DNA of 64,000 nt from Musa acuminata AAA Group (lineage: Eukaryota; Streptophyta; Magnoliopsida; Zingiberales; Musaceae). The DNA lies in NCBI RefSeq assembly GCF_036884655.1, contig NC_088356.1, forward strand, positions 9,590,001 through 9,654,000, in the 5' to 3' direction. The notes below the pieces were generated by a model. It worked only from the letters and a program-made list of their open reading frames with translations, was not told the DNA's origin and ran no database searches. Position numbers and translations under genes: made by a program. Below are positions 38,160-49,717 of this stretch, piece by piece. Position 1 is the stretch's first letter. Every line of letters begins with the position of its first letter.

Positions 38160-38650
38160 TAGCAACAACTATATATTTTTTCGACAACGACTTGCAATTC
38201 TCAGCCAAAAAGCTTTTTCGTTTGAGCAGAAAAGTCATGAAAATTGACCCACTTTGACATCTCATTACCCCCTTAGAACTGGTATTATCAGCTACTACAT
38301 GTTTTTTTCCCACAGTCACGTAGAATTCAAAGTCAAAACCTTGTTCGATTGAGCCCAGAAGTCATGGCAAAGAAACCCATCATCGACTTCGACATCTCAT
38401 TCCCCCCTTCAGAATTGGTGTTAGCAGCTACTACATGATTTTTCTACAGTGACTTAGAATTCCAAGTCAAAACCTTGTTCATTTGAGCTCAGAAGTCATG
38501 GCAAGGCAACCCACCACCATTGAATTTGAAAGGTGATTCCCCGCTTAGAATTGATGTTAGCTTCGACTGCATATTTGTTCCACGTTGACTTAGAATTTGA
38601 AGTCAAACCTTTATTCATTTGGATCGAGAAGTCATGGCAACTGCAACCAA
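38160..38650. repeat. Four tandem copies of a ~130-bp degenerate repeat
   Basis: Units share 'gctactacatg' followed by about 15 T-rich bases, then 'acttagaattc', 'agtcaaaaccttgttc', 'gaagtcatggcaa' and 'cccccttagaa'. Corresponding points lie at about 38166, 38292, 38428 and 38561, so spacing is 126, 136 and 133 bases. The copies are diverged. No coding function is visible. Confidence 0.75.
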
Positions 38651-38989
38651 TACGACGACTCCGAGTGCTGCAAGGCCGGGAAGCAGAACCCCAGTACCGT
38701 TGCTGGCCGCCGGACACCCAAGCCACAAAGGCTCACATGACCATCGACGACTTCGGAGTGCGTCAGATGCACGACAGTGAGAAGGAAGCGTGAGTGTCTT
38801 CTGCAGTAGCCCGTAAGGGCAGGCTCAGCTCACAATAAATGGCAACTCTTGTGCGAGTCGTCAGCTTTGCTCCTCTCCTCGGCTTGTAATCGGAAAGCTT
38901 AATAAGCAGAATCAAAAGATAATATTGAATATCATAATAAGATAAATATGAAATTATAATTTTACATTCTTTATCTATTCTAATTCTCG

Positions 38990-38992
<3 letters not shown>

Positions 38993-39072
<80 letters not shown>
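38993..39072. repeat. Long (AT)n microsatellite
   Basis: About 80 bases of uninterrupted alternating AT. Confidence 0.95.
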
Positions 39073-39075
<3 letters not shown>

Positions 39076-40545
39076 TGATTTGAATACACGATTGAAAATT
39101 ATCTATTGAAAAATATCTCTTCCTCAAATCTGTATAAATATATTTTATATTAATAAATAAAATCATTAAGCTTTTATAACAACTTCTTCAAATATAACAT
39201 ATATCTGTTTTTGTTTGGAGGTAAAAGGCTAGTAAAGCGATAACAAGAAACGAATCGGTCCAACTAAGGCCCAACATAGGCCCAAACGGTGCAACCCATA
39301 CTGTTTCTTGTGCTTCTATTTTTATTTGAATAATCACCTTATTAATTCAGGAAAATTTGCATTTATCTCCCTCAAAAGTAAGTGATTTTTACATGTTTAA
39401 TCTAATTCTATTCCCAATGCTTAATGGCTGTTAGTTGTCCGTTGTTTGACTATCACAGTAGGGAAGTTGAAATTGTACTTGATATTATAATATCCTATAA
39501 AAACTTCAATATGATGGCCAAAAAATTCAAGTCTGTTTTTATATTTATTTAAGTTTTTTTTTAATTTAAAATAGTAAATAATATTTTTTTATGAGACATA
39601 TTGGTATAGTAGTGTTAGGTTCAAGTTGGCACTAAGAGTGATTGGCTTTAGAGTAAATAGTTAACTTAGAAAAATAATAGTAGTAATAAAAACAGAATAA
39701 AAATGAGTACATCAGAATTTATAGTGGTTCGATCTGACCTATATTCACTTCTGATTCCTCCTCCTTCAAGGTCACTGGCGTCTACTAATAGTCTTCCTTC
39801 AATGAGTGAAGACCAACCACCCTTTTTATAGTACTTTCTCATTTTTACGGGTTTAGGAGATAACCCTTATAAGCCTCACACATCTCTTGAATGAGTACAA
39901 GACTTAGAAAGGTAGGAAGGAGGAGGTCTTTTAGTACTTTTACAACACTTAACAAGGCTTCAAGATATTGTTCATTCTTTCGTATCCTTTCATACAGAAA
40001 ATGATAGGGTATTTATAGGCCCCAATTGCTTCAAAATTGGAGTCAAAAAGTGTCTCGTCTCGGATTTCCGGGGTACTAGAGGCACCACTGCCATTATTGG
40101 GCGGTACCACCATCTACATACTGACACTAGATGGTACCACCGATCGGTTTAGGCTGTACGATCGCTTGATAGAGCTTGGAGATCGAGCTCTGGCGGTACC
40201 ACCGCATGACAGGGCGGTACCACCGCATGACAAGACGGTACTATTGCCTTATAGCATTAGTTGCTGGTAGTACTATCGCCCAGTCTGGACAGTACCACCG
40301 CCCAATCCACCTGGGAGACTGAGTCTCAAGCGATGCCATCGTCGACTGTGACTTCAAGTGTTGAATGGGCTATTCAACCAACCCAATTCAGCCATGTTAA
40401 GGGCCTAATTGGCCTCTAACTAAATTAATGAGATTACCTTCTAATCCTAACTTAACTTATGGTCTAACTATGATAATTAAGATATTTAACTAAGTCATCA
40501 CTATCCGGTATGTCAATTATTCTCTCGACGAACTTCTCGACAAAC

Positions 40546-40968
40546 TGTTAGTTTGGCAAGTCCCATAGTCCCACATCAGGAAAATCAGACTTGTTGTCTC
40601 GTATTGGAACTATAAATAAGGGTCTGAGCTTTGAAGTCAGATGCACCACAAGTGGCACCATAAGAAAACCTAAGTATTTACTTTGGTTTAAGTCCACATT
40701 CAGTTAAATAGTTTGGACTTATACTTTGGGTTTTTCTTGTTTAGTATTTTCGGGTGTTTTATGGCCTAGGAACATCTTCCTAAGGCATTTGTAATAGTCC
40801 CTTTTCATAGTAGTGATTTGCTCCTTTTTCGTCCGTGGATGTAGGTCAAAGTTAATTGACCGAACCATGTAAATCCGGTGTTCTTGTCGCTTTTATCTTT
40901 TCGCTTTATTGTCTTTGTTGTGTTGTCAAAATTACCTTGTGGTAAATTTCCTAGGGCTAGCTCTAACA
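40546..40968 (+). repeat. 5' LTR of the Tnt1-like copia element
   Basis: 423 bp, TG...CA. Very similar to 52398-52820 with scattered substitutions. It contains 'actataaataagggtctgag', a likely TATA box and start region. Confidence 0.92.
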
Positions 40969-40970
40969 AA

Positions 40971-40983
40971 CTGGTATCAGAGC
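40971..40983 (+). other. Primer-binding site of the copia element
   Basis: tggtatcagagct, complementary to the 3' end of plant initiator Met-tRNA, two bases after the 5' LTR, as in most Ty1-copia elements. Confidence 0.9.
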
Positions 40984-41193
40984 TTGGTTTCGGGATCTTT
41001 TGGCAACAATGACAATAACAAAGATCGTTGTCGAGAAATTCGATAGAAATGTCTGTTAGGATCGAGAGCACTAAGAGGGGGGGGTGAATTAGTGCAGCGG
41101 ATATCTTTTAGCGATTAAAAACAAAAGCTGCGTTCGTTCGATAAAAATCAGTTTTGAAGCAAAAGCCGACTCAAAGATAACTTATGACTAAGT

Positions 41194-41633
41194 GCAGTTT
41201 ACGTCTAAACGTAGTTTACGTCTAAACACAATTTACGTTTAAATGCAGTTTGCGTCTAAACGTAGTTTTACGTCTAAACGCAGATTTACGTCTAAACGTA
41301 GATTTACGTCTAAACGCAGATTTACGTCCAAACTCAGTTTACATCTAAAACGCAATTTTACATTTAAACGTAGTTTACGTCTAAACGCAGTTTTACGTCT
41401 AAAACGCAGATTTACGTCTAAATGCAGATTTACGTCTAAACACAGATTTACGTCTAAACGCAGTTTGCGTCCAAGCGCAGTTTGCGTCTAAACACAGTTT
41501 TCGTCTAAGCGCAGTTTACATCTAAACGCAGCTTACGTCTAAACGCAGTTTGCGTCTAAACGCAGTTTGCGTCTAAGCGCAGTTTACGTCTAAACGCAGT
41601 TTGCGTCTAAACGCAGTTTGCGTCTAAACGCAG
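41194..41633. repeat. 17-bp minisatellite in left LTR (about 26 units)
   Basis: Unit gcagtttacgtctaaac with variants (tttgcg, atttacg). The ORF through it (41243-41491) is a by-product of the repeat. Confidence 0.92.
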
Positions 41634-41945
41634 ATGATAGTTTGTAGTTCTAAATGAAATCAAGACGTAAACGTAAACTGCACAGAACCTTGTTCGTAAA
41701 AAAGGCGCAGAAGATAGTTTGCAGTTGTAAGTGAAATCAAGACGTAAACGTAAACTGCACAGAACTCATTCGTAAAAGCGCAGAGAGACAGTTTGCAGTT
41801 TGTAGATGGAATCAAGACGTAAACGTAAACTGCACAGAATTCGTTCGTAAAAGCGCAGAGAGCAGTTTGCAGTTTGTAAATGGAATTAAGATGTGAACGT
41901 AAACTGCACAGAACTCGTTCGTAAAAGCGCAGAGAGCAGTAGCTA
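41634..41945. repeat. ~75-bp tandem repeat in left LTR (4 units)
   Basis: Units built around 'caagacgtaaacgtaaactg' then 'cacagaact' and 'cgttcgtaaaagcgcagag'. The core is the reverse complement of the neighbouring 17-bp unit. Confidence 0.85.
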
Positions 41946-43586
41946 TGTAGGAGGTTTGCAGTAATGTTAAAGTGCTCAAAATAAACGCAAACCAGAGATT
42001 TAGAGTGGTTCGGTCAGTCTTGACCTACTCCACTTTTGGCTTCCTCCACCAGCGAGGTCACCGACGTCAACTAGGAGCCTTCTTTCAATAGGCGAAGGCC
42101 AACTACCCTCTTACAGATTCACTCCTTTTGACGGGCTCAGGAGACAACCCTTACAAATGTTTTCTCTCCTCTCTTTACAACTCAAACTTGAAGAACAGAA
42201 GGAGGAGGAAAACTAGCAGTTTTGAGCTCTAAGAACCACTGAAAAGATCAAGATTTCGGCTTAAGTTCTTACTCTTTCAGTGCTGAATGGGTGGGGTATT
42301 TATAGGCCCCAACCCAGTTCAAATTTGGAGCTCAAAACGATCAAATCCCGGAATTCCGGGATCAGGCGGTTGCACCTCCTGACTGGAGAGGTTGCACCGC
42401 CTGGCAGAGCTCGAAGACTGAGCTCAGGCGGTGCCACCTCTTGACAGAGGCGGTTGCACCTCTCTGCCAGAGCTCGAAGACTGAGCTCAGGCGGTGCCAC
42501 CTCTCTGTCAGGGAGGTTGCACCGCCCAGTCTTGCTCGAAGACTGAGCTCAGGCGGTGCCACCTCCCGGCTGGGGCGGTTGCACCTCCCAGCCTCGTTGG
42601 AAGACTTAGCCTGGGCGGTGCTACCTCCTGGCTGGGGCGGTGCCACCTCTTTCACTATTTCAGCTCACTTGGTTTGGCTCCAAACTTGGCCCAAACCAGT
42701 CCGAACTTGGGCCTAATTGACCCCTACTTGGGTTATATGATTAACACCTAATCCTAACCCTAATTAACGTGCTAACTATGATTTTAAAGACATTTTCTAA
42801 GCTATTACAAAGTCCGCAAGTCAAGACTTCTTCTGGCGAGCTTCCGACAAACTTCCAGCGATCTTCTGATGAACTCTCGGAAACCATTCTGCGGACTCCC
42901 GGCAAGCTCCTAGACTTCACGATTTGTTCTTAGCGAGTTCCAACAAGCTTCTTCGGCAAGCTCCGATCTTTCTCGGCGAACTCCGCGAACTCCCAACGAA
43001 CCTTCCGGCGAGCTTCCGAAAAACCCTTCGGCAAGCTCCCAACTCATTCTCGGCTAGTTCCGGTAGCATTCCCGACGAACCTTCGGACTTCCGTCGAACT
43101 CTCGAACTTGCAACAAATCCTTCGCGCTTGACTCCGACACTTTGTTTCGCTTTATGTCTTCATCGTTATCATAGTTAATCCTGCACAATTAAAGCAAAAC
43201 TTCGATCGAGACAATTAATCCTAAGCAATTAACCAAGTTGTCCGGCATGTCATTGGTCCCTCGACGCTTCGTCTGATTCTTCGGCGCATCGTCCTCTCCT
43301 GCGGCCTATTGCCCAATCGGCCAGTTGACTTCGCAACTCCGATATCCTTGGCACAATACCCGCTCTTCTTGGCCCGATGCCCGAGTCCACGACCCGAAGC
43401 CTTCTGTCGATACGTCGATCGATCCACCGGCCCGACGTCCAATCTTCTGACATGTTCCTCCGGCACAACATGATGTTCCTGCTTTAATTGTCTCATCCTG
43501 ATCGAAGCACCCTGCGTCACTCAAAACGCATATTAAATCATAAACATATATCAAGTAGTTTCATCATCAAAATACGAGATTCAACA

Positions 43587-46202
43587 ATCTCCCCCTTTTT
43601 GATGATGACAACCACTTGATGACGGAGTTAAACTTAACTCCCGAAGTTTAAACAAACTCCCCCTATCAATATACCTTATTGATAGAAACTCTTAGATTCA
43701 AAAATCTAAGCAACATGTCATCATAATCGGAGTTAACCTTAACTCCCAGAGTTTAAACAAACTCCCCCTATTAATATGCCATATTGATAGAACCTTGAAT
43801 TCAAACTGAATTCAAGTCATTGCAATATTCATCATGAATACTTGCAACACATCAACATGAACTTATGCATAAACTTATGCATAACTTGTCATGTCATCAA
43901 CATACTTCTCCCCCTTTGTCATCAACAAAAAGGAGAAGTATCACAATCAAGTGTTTGTGATATTGGTTCAACTTATTGCATGAAAAACATATTATCAAGT
44001 TTTATCATCATGCAATTTTGCTAGAAAATATAGCAAGTTTTGAATCATGCTTAGAATATTCAAGCTATCAAGTTTTAGATATGCAAGTTTTATAGCATAC
44101 AAGATAGCACTTGGTATGAAAATTAGAGATGTTCAAGAAGGCAACTCTTGCTTCTTGAAATATGCAAATTTGTCAAGTTTTGCTAGATGTGCAAGTTAGC
44201 ATTTTTGCCTCTTGAGATAGGCAAGATAGCACATATGCTTCTTTTGAGATAGCAACTTTTCGCTTCTCTTTAGACTACAAGCTAGCAATTTTTACGATAT
44301 ACAAGTTTCGCACTATACAGGCTAGCAAAAATTTCGAAAGCAAATGCAAGATAACTTTCTTGTGTAGGCTCATGATTATTGCTTCCTATTGTAATGTGCA
44401 GGTTGCAAGTCTTGCTTCTTGAGATATTCAAGATAGTGATGTTCAAGAAGACAACTTTTGCTTCTTGAAATAAGCAAGTTAGCAATCTTTGCTACTTAAG
44501 ATAGGCAAGCTAGTAATCAAGTTTTTGCATCTTCTTGACTTGTGTAAGCTAGCTATCTCCCCCTTTGTCATTGTCAAAGAGAAAGGAAGAATACAGTTTT
44601 GTAGTTCTTTTTCCTTTTACAACGATTTCAAAATCATGACAAAGGATGAATAATCAAGTTATGAATGTCAAGACAATTTTTCATCATGCATATTTTATCA
44701 TTGCATGCAGCGTTATCATAGGTTAAAGTATTACATGCATAATTTCATATCACCATTCATAATTACATTAATGTTTCAATATAGCAATTTCTTCTCAAAG
44801 TGTGTAACTTAGCACTCATCATGATTTACATCATTTGCAATACATCACATCATAATTAGAAAGCACAAGTATTGCATGTATAATTGCAAATCATAAATGT
44901 TTCATATCATGATGGTATCAATTTTGTCAAATTATATCCTACCATGCATGATCAATAACTCCTCATTTGTATTTCATGCATTATTTCATTTCATCTCATA
45001 AGGAATATCAAGAAAAGTTATTGGATGAGGAGATAAATATTTTATGAATACACGGAATTGTATAAAAATCATATCATAAGTGTTTCGTATATTCATATTA
45101 TCACATGAAGCATATTATCATTTTTGAGATTCATAACATGAATAACGTTATTACTATTTCATCAAAATCAATTTCGAGATTCACACAATATTATGAAATC
45201 ATTAATCTCGATAAGATGGGAAAAGCATTTTCTTTTTAAGTGATTCTTTTAACACATCATAAAAAACTCATTCATAATTCAAGTGATTTACAAGATATCA
45301 TAAATGAATTTATCACTTGTATTTTATCAAAATCGAGAACTCTAGAGATAGAAAATGATTGAAGCATTTAACATGATTGATGCATGATTCATGTTTAAAG
45401 TGTATCTTATGTCGCAAATACGAATCAAGCATTTGTCAAATCTGAAATCATCCTCAAAATTATATTCAATAAATTCATGTATGACAAGCATAGATTTATT
45501 GAAAAATCAATAAGATAGAGGATTACATTTCAAGTGTTCATCAATTGTAGCATTTCATCATATGGTAAGATATCAATGCGTAAAACTGTGAAGCAAGATT
45601 TTGTTTGATATCTTGATACAGGGCATATAGCAATGATAGCAATCATATATTTCTTGGTGATGCAAGCATGGGATAATCATAGCATAGTGTTTATAGCATC
45701 AATTCATATATTTCTCCCCTTTTTTTTTAAGTGTTTCATCTTAAGTAATCGATTTCATGTTAGCATGCCTTTTCATTTATGTCAAATGAAAACATGCATC
45801 AACGTTTAGGATCGTGAAATGGATTTCATCATAAAACCATCAATCAAAAAAATCATCATGTATAACTTTAAAATCTCAAATCTTTATTCTTATGTCAGAA
45901 TCATACATCATATTTAACAAACAAAGACAATGAAAAATATCAAGCCTTCCAGACAAAAGCCATGTATCATCATTGAAAAGCAATATGAAAATCATCAAAA
46001 TATACATTCTTGCTTCTCAAGCACATAAATAAGATTTAATCTCACTAGGTGTACAATCATTAGATTTCTATCTTGCATTAACATAAGACATGCAATTTTC
46101 ATTATCATTTTCAAAATTACAAGCATGATCATATTTTTGCATTTTCATTATTAAATTAAAAATGTAATTTTTAAGAAAAAGAAAAATGCATCATTTAAAA
46201 TA
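43587..46202 (-). mobile_element. Non-coding interior of the nested element
   Basis: AT-rich, with many 'gcaagttagca' and 'caagatagc' phrases and tracts like ctccccctttgtcat. It corresponds to positions 1-1056 in opposite orientation. In full-length relatives this end of the element lies after pol; here no coding sequence is seen. Confidence 0.7.
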
Positions 46203-47117
46203 TCATGTAATTTCGAAGTAAATTAAAGGCATTTTGATTACCTCAGCGTCGAAAGGCGTAAAGGCGTAGTTTGCCACCTTGCCTTTGTTGATTTTCTCCT
46301 CGTCTTCAGAGGAGCTCGATTCATCCCAATTTTTGTTCTTCTTCTTGCGTTCAAAGCAAGTAGTTCCGTTCTTTTTACTTTTTAATTTTTGTTTCATTTG
46401 TAGTTTAAGTTCACCATCACTTGAGCTTATGCTCGAGTGGTCTTCAAATGTTCTATGTCCCAAATCCTTCCTATTTTTTGGAAGGTGGTTCTCAAGTTCT
46501 TCACGTGCATTGCACGTCATTTCATATGTGATCAATGAACCAATTAGTTCTTCAAGTGGAAATTGGTTCAAGTTTTTCGATTCTTGAATAGCAGCTACTT
46601 TTGAATCCAAAGTTTTAGAAAGTGAGCGCAAAACTTTGTTAACGAGTTCAAAATCCGAAAAGCTTTTACCAAGTGATTTTAAACCATTGACGACATCCGT
46701 AAAACGGGTGTATATGTCAACAACGGTTTCGCTTGGTTTCATATGAAAAAGCTCGAAATCATGCAGTAAAATATTAACTTTCGAGTCTTTGACTCTACTA
46801 GTTCCCTCGTGCGTGATTTCAAGAGTGCGCCAAATATCGAAAGCCGTTTCGCACAAAGAAACCCGATTGAATTCATTTTTGTCCAAAGCGCAAAATAAGG
46901 CATTCATAGCCTTTGCGTTTAAAGAAAAATACTTCTTCTCCAAATCCGACCATTCGTTCATCGGTTTGGAGGGAAGTTGAAAACCGTTTTCAACAATATT
47001 CCATAAATCCACATTCAGAGAAATCAAGAAAACTCTCATTCGAGTTTTCCAATAAGTGTAGTCCAATCCGTTAAAGAACGGTGGACGAAAGACCGAAAAG
47101 CCCTCTTGAAGAGCCAT
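46203..47117 (-). CDS. Gag protein of the nested SIRE-like element
   Basis: 304 aa, intact from the Met at 47117 to the stop at 46203, starting about 36 bases after the primer-binding site. Gag forms the virus-like particle that packages element RNA. N-terminal FFNGLDYTYWKTRMRVFL is the copia gag (DUF4219/UBN2-type) start. The middle carries YTRFTDVVNGLKSLGKSF and KVLRSLSKTLDSKVAAIQES, also typical. Where relatives have a CCHC knuckle, this one reads TTCFERKKKNKNWDESSSSEDEE, so the knuckle has been excised and the text jumps to the Ser/Glu-rich part that normally follows. The frame then ends instead of continuing into pol. It may still supply a capsid-like protein, but RNA binding should be weakened. 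Confidence 0.85.
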   Translation of the reverse strand: MALQEGFSVFRPPFFNGLDYTYWKTRMRVFLISLNVDLWNIVENGFQLPSKPMNEWSDLEKKYFSLNAKAMNALFCALDKNEFNRVSLCETAFDIWRTLEITHEGTSRVKDSKVNILLHDFELFHMKPSETVVDIYTRFTDVVNGLKSLGKSFSDFELVNKVLRSLSKTLDSKVAAIQESKNLNQFPLEELIGSLITYEMTCNAREELENHLPKNRKDLGHRTFEDHSSISSSDGELKLQMKQKLKSKKNGTTCFERKKKNKNWDESSSSEDEEKINKGKVANYAFTPFDAEVIKMPLIYFEIT

Positions 47118-47153
47118 TTCTCTCGGGTGTAAATCCGAAATGAGAAATACCCC

Positions 47154-47165
47154 GCTCTGATACCA
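47154..47165 (-). other. Primer-binding site of the nested element
   Basis: Reads gctctgatacca on the plus strand, the complement of the Met-tRNA site tggtatcagagc, two bases from the LTR at 47168. Confidence 0.9.
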
Positions 47166-47167
47166 AT

Positions 47168-49717
47168 TGTTAGGATCGAGAGCACTAAGAGGGGGGGGTG
47201 AATTAGTGCAGCGGATATCTTTTAGCGATTAAAAACAAAAGCTGCGTTCGTTCGATAAAAATCAGTTTTGAAGCAAAAGCCGACTCAAAGATAACTTATG
47301 ACTAAGTGCAGTTTACGTCTAAACGTAGTTTACGTCTAAACACAATTTACGTTTAAATGCAGTTTGCGTCTAAACGTAGTTTTACGTCTAAACGCAGATT
47401 TACGTCTAAACGTAGATTTACGTCTAAACGCAGATTTACGTCCAAACTCAGTTTACATCTAAAACGCAATTTTACATTTAAACGTAGTTTACGTCTAAAC
47501 GCAGTTTTACGTCTAAAACGCAGATTTACGTCTAAATGCAGATTTACGTCTAAACACAGATTTACGTCTAAACGCAGTTTGCGTCCAAGCGCAGTTTGCG
47601 TCTAAACACAGTTTTCGTCTAAGCGCAGTTTACATCTAAACGCAGCTTACGTCTAAACGCAGTTTGCGTCTAAACGCAGTTTGCGTCTAAGCGCAGTTTA
47701 CGTCTAAACGCAGTTTGCGTCTAAACGCAGTTTGCGTCTAAACGCAGTTTGCGTCTAAACGCAGATGATAGTTTGTAGTTCTAAATGAAATCAAGACGTA
47801 AACGTAAACTGCACAGAACCTTGTTCGTAAAAAAGGCGCAGAAGATAGTTTGCAGTTGTAAGTGAAATCAAGACGTAAACGTAAACTGCACAGAACTCAT
47901 TCGTAAAAGCGCAGAGAGACAGTTTGCAGTTTGTAGATGGAATCAAGACGTAAACGTAAACTGCACAGAATTCGTTCGTAAAAGCGCAGAGAGCAGTTTG
48001 CAGTTTGTAAATGGAATTAAGATGTGAACGTAAACTGCACAGAACTCGTTCGTAAAAGCGCAGAGAGCAGTAGCTATGTAGGAGGTTTGCAGTAATGATA
48101 AAGTGCTCAAAATAAACGCAAACCAGAGATTTAGAGTGGTTCGGTCAGTCTTGACCTACTCCACTTTTGGCTTCCTCCACCGGCGAGGTCACCAACGTCA
48201 ACTAGGAGCCTTCTTTCAATAGGCGAAGGCCAACTACCCTCTTACAGATTCACTCCTTTTGACGGGCTCAGGAGACAACCCTTACAAATGTTTTCTCTCC
48301 TCTCTTTACAACTCAAACTTGAAGAACAGAAGGAGGAGGAAAACTAGCAGTTTTGAGCTCTAAGAACCACTGAAAAGATCAAGATTTCGGCTTAAGTTCT
48401 TACTCTTTCAGTGCTGAATGGGTGGGGTATTTATAGGCCCCAACCCAGTTCAAATTTGGAGCTCAAAACGATCAAATCCCGGAATTCCGGGATCAGGCGG
48501 TTGCACCTCCTGACTGGAGAGGTTGCACCGCCTGGCAGAGCTCGAAGACTGAGCTCAGGCGGTGCCACCTCTTGACAGAGGCGGTTGCACCTCTCTGCCA
48601 GAGCTCGAAGATTGAGCTCAGGCGGTGCCACCTCTCTGTCAGGGAGGTTGCACCGCCCAGTCTTGCTCGAAGACTGAGCTCAGGCGGTGCCACCTCCCGG
48701 CTGGGGCGGTTGCACCTCCCAGCCTCGTTGGAAGACTTAGCCTGGGCGGTGCTACCTCCTGGCTGGGGCGGTGCCACCTCTTTCACTATTTCAGCTCACT
48801 TGGTTTGGCTCCAAACTTGGCCCAAACCAGTCCGAACTTGGGCCTAATTGACCCCTACTTGGGTTATAGGATTAACACCTAATCCTAACCCTAATTAACG
48901 TGCTAACTATGATTTTAAAGACATTTTCTAAGCTATTACAAAGTCCGCAAGTCAAGACTTCTTCTGGCGAGCTTCCGACAAACTTCCAGCGATCTTCCGA
49001 TGAACTCTCGGAAACCATTCTGCGGACTCCCGGCAAGCTCCTAGACTTCACGATTTGTTCTTAGCGAGTTCCAACAAGCTTCTTCGGCAAGCTCCGATCT
49101 TTCTCGGCGAACTCCGCGAACTCCCAACGAACCTTCCGGCGAGCTTCCGAAAAACCCTTCGGCAAGCTCCCAACTCATTCTCGGCTAGTTCCGGTAGCAT
49201 TCCCGACGAACCTTCGGACTTCCGTCGAACTCTCGAACTTGCAACAAATCCTTCGCGCTTGACTCCGACACTTTGTTTCGCTTTATGTCTTCATCGTTAT
49301 CATAGTTAATCCTGCACAATTAAAGCAAAACTTCGATCGAGACAATTAATCCTAAGCAATTAACCAAGTTGTCCGGCATGTCATTGGTCCCTCGACGCTT
49401 CGTCTGATTCTTCGGCGCATCGTCCTCTCCTGCGGCCTATTGCCCAATCGGCCAGTTGACTTCGCAACTCCGATATCCTTGGCACAATACCCGCTCTTCT
49501 TGGCCCGATGCCTGAGTCCACGACCCGAAGCCTTCTGTCGATACGTCGACCGATCCACCGGCCCGACGTCCAATCTTCTGACATGTTCCTCCGGCACAAC
49601 ATGATGTTCCTGCTTTAATTGTCTCATCCTGATCGAAGCACCCTGCGTCACTCAAAACGCATATTAAATCATAAACATATATCAAGTAGTTTCATCATCA
49701 AAATACGAGATTCAACA
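47168..49717 (-). repeat. LTR (5' LTR in element orientation)
   Basis: 2550 bp. Same as the left LTR except for a few substitutions and one extra 17-bp unit. It drives transcription leftward toward gag. Confidence 0.93.
47308..47764. repeat. 17-bp minisatellite in right LTR (about 27 units)
   Basis: Same array as 41194-41633 with one more tttgcgtctaaacgcag unit near its end. Confidence 0.92.

Larger units (their letters stand above)
41054..43586 (-). repeat. LTR (3' LTR in element orientation)
   Basis: 2533 bp. Contains the 17-bp array, the ~75-bp array, GCGGTGCCACC modules at about 42360-42655, and a region of repeated cgaactcc/cgagcttcc phrases at 42835-43110. Confidence 0.93.
41054..49717 (-). 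mobile_element. Young gag-only SIRE-like LTR element (LARD type) nested in copia gag
   Basis: The 8664-bp element is flanked by a perfect 5-bp duplication, atgtc (41049-41053 and 49718-49722). Its LTRs are 41054-43586 (2533 bp) and 47168-49717 (2550 bp), both tgttagg...ttcaaca. Orientation is minus: the Met-tRNA primer site appears as its complement gctctgatacca (47154-47165) beside the right LTR, and the polypurine tract as its complement atctccccctttttt (from 43587) beside the left LTR. The 3.58-kb interior has one gag gene and about 2.6 kb of AT-rich non-coding DNA; there is no protease, integrase, RT or RNase H. I count about eight substitutions between the LTRs plus one 17-bp repeat unit, so insertion was recent. 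Confidence 0.95.

Noticed and set aside
41243..41491. Lys/Arg/Ser-rich ORF repeating FTSKRR (also at 47357-47605)
   Set aside because: Produced by the 17-bp minisatellite inside the LTR.
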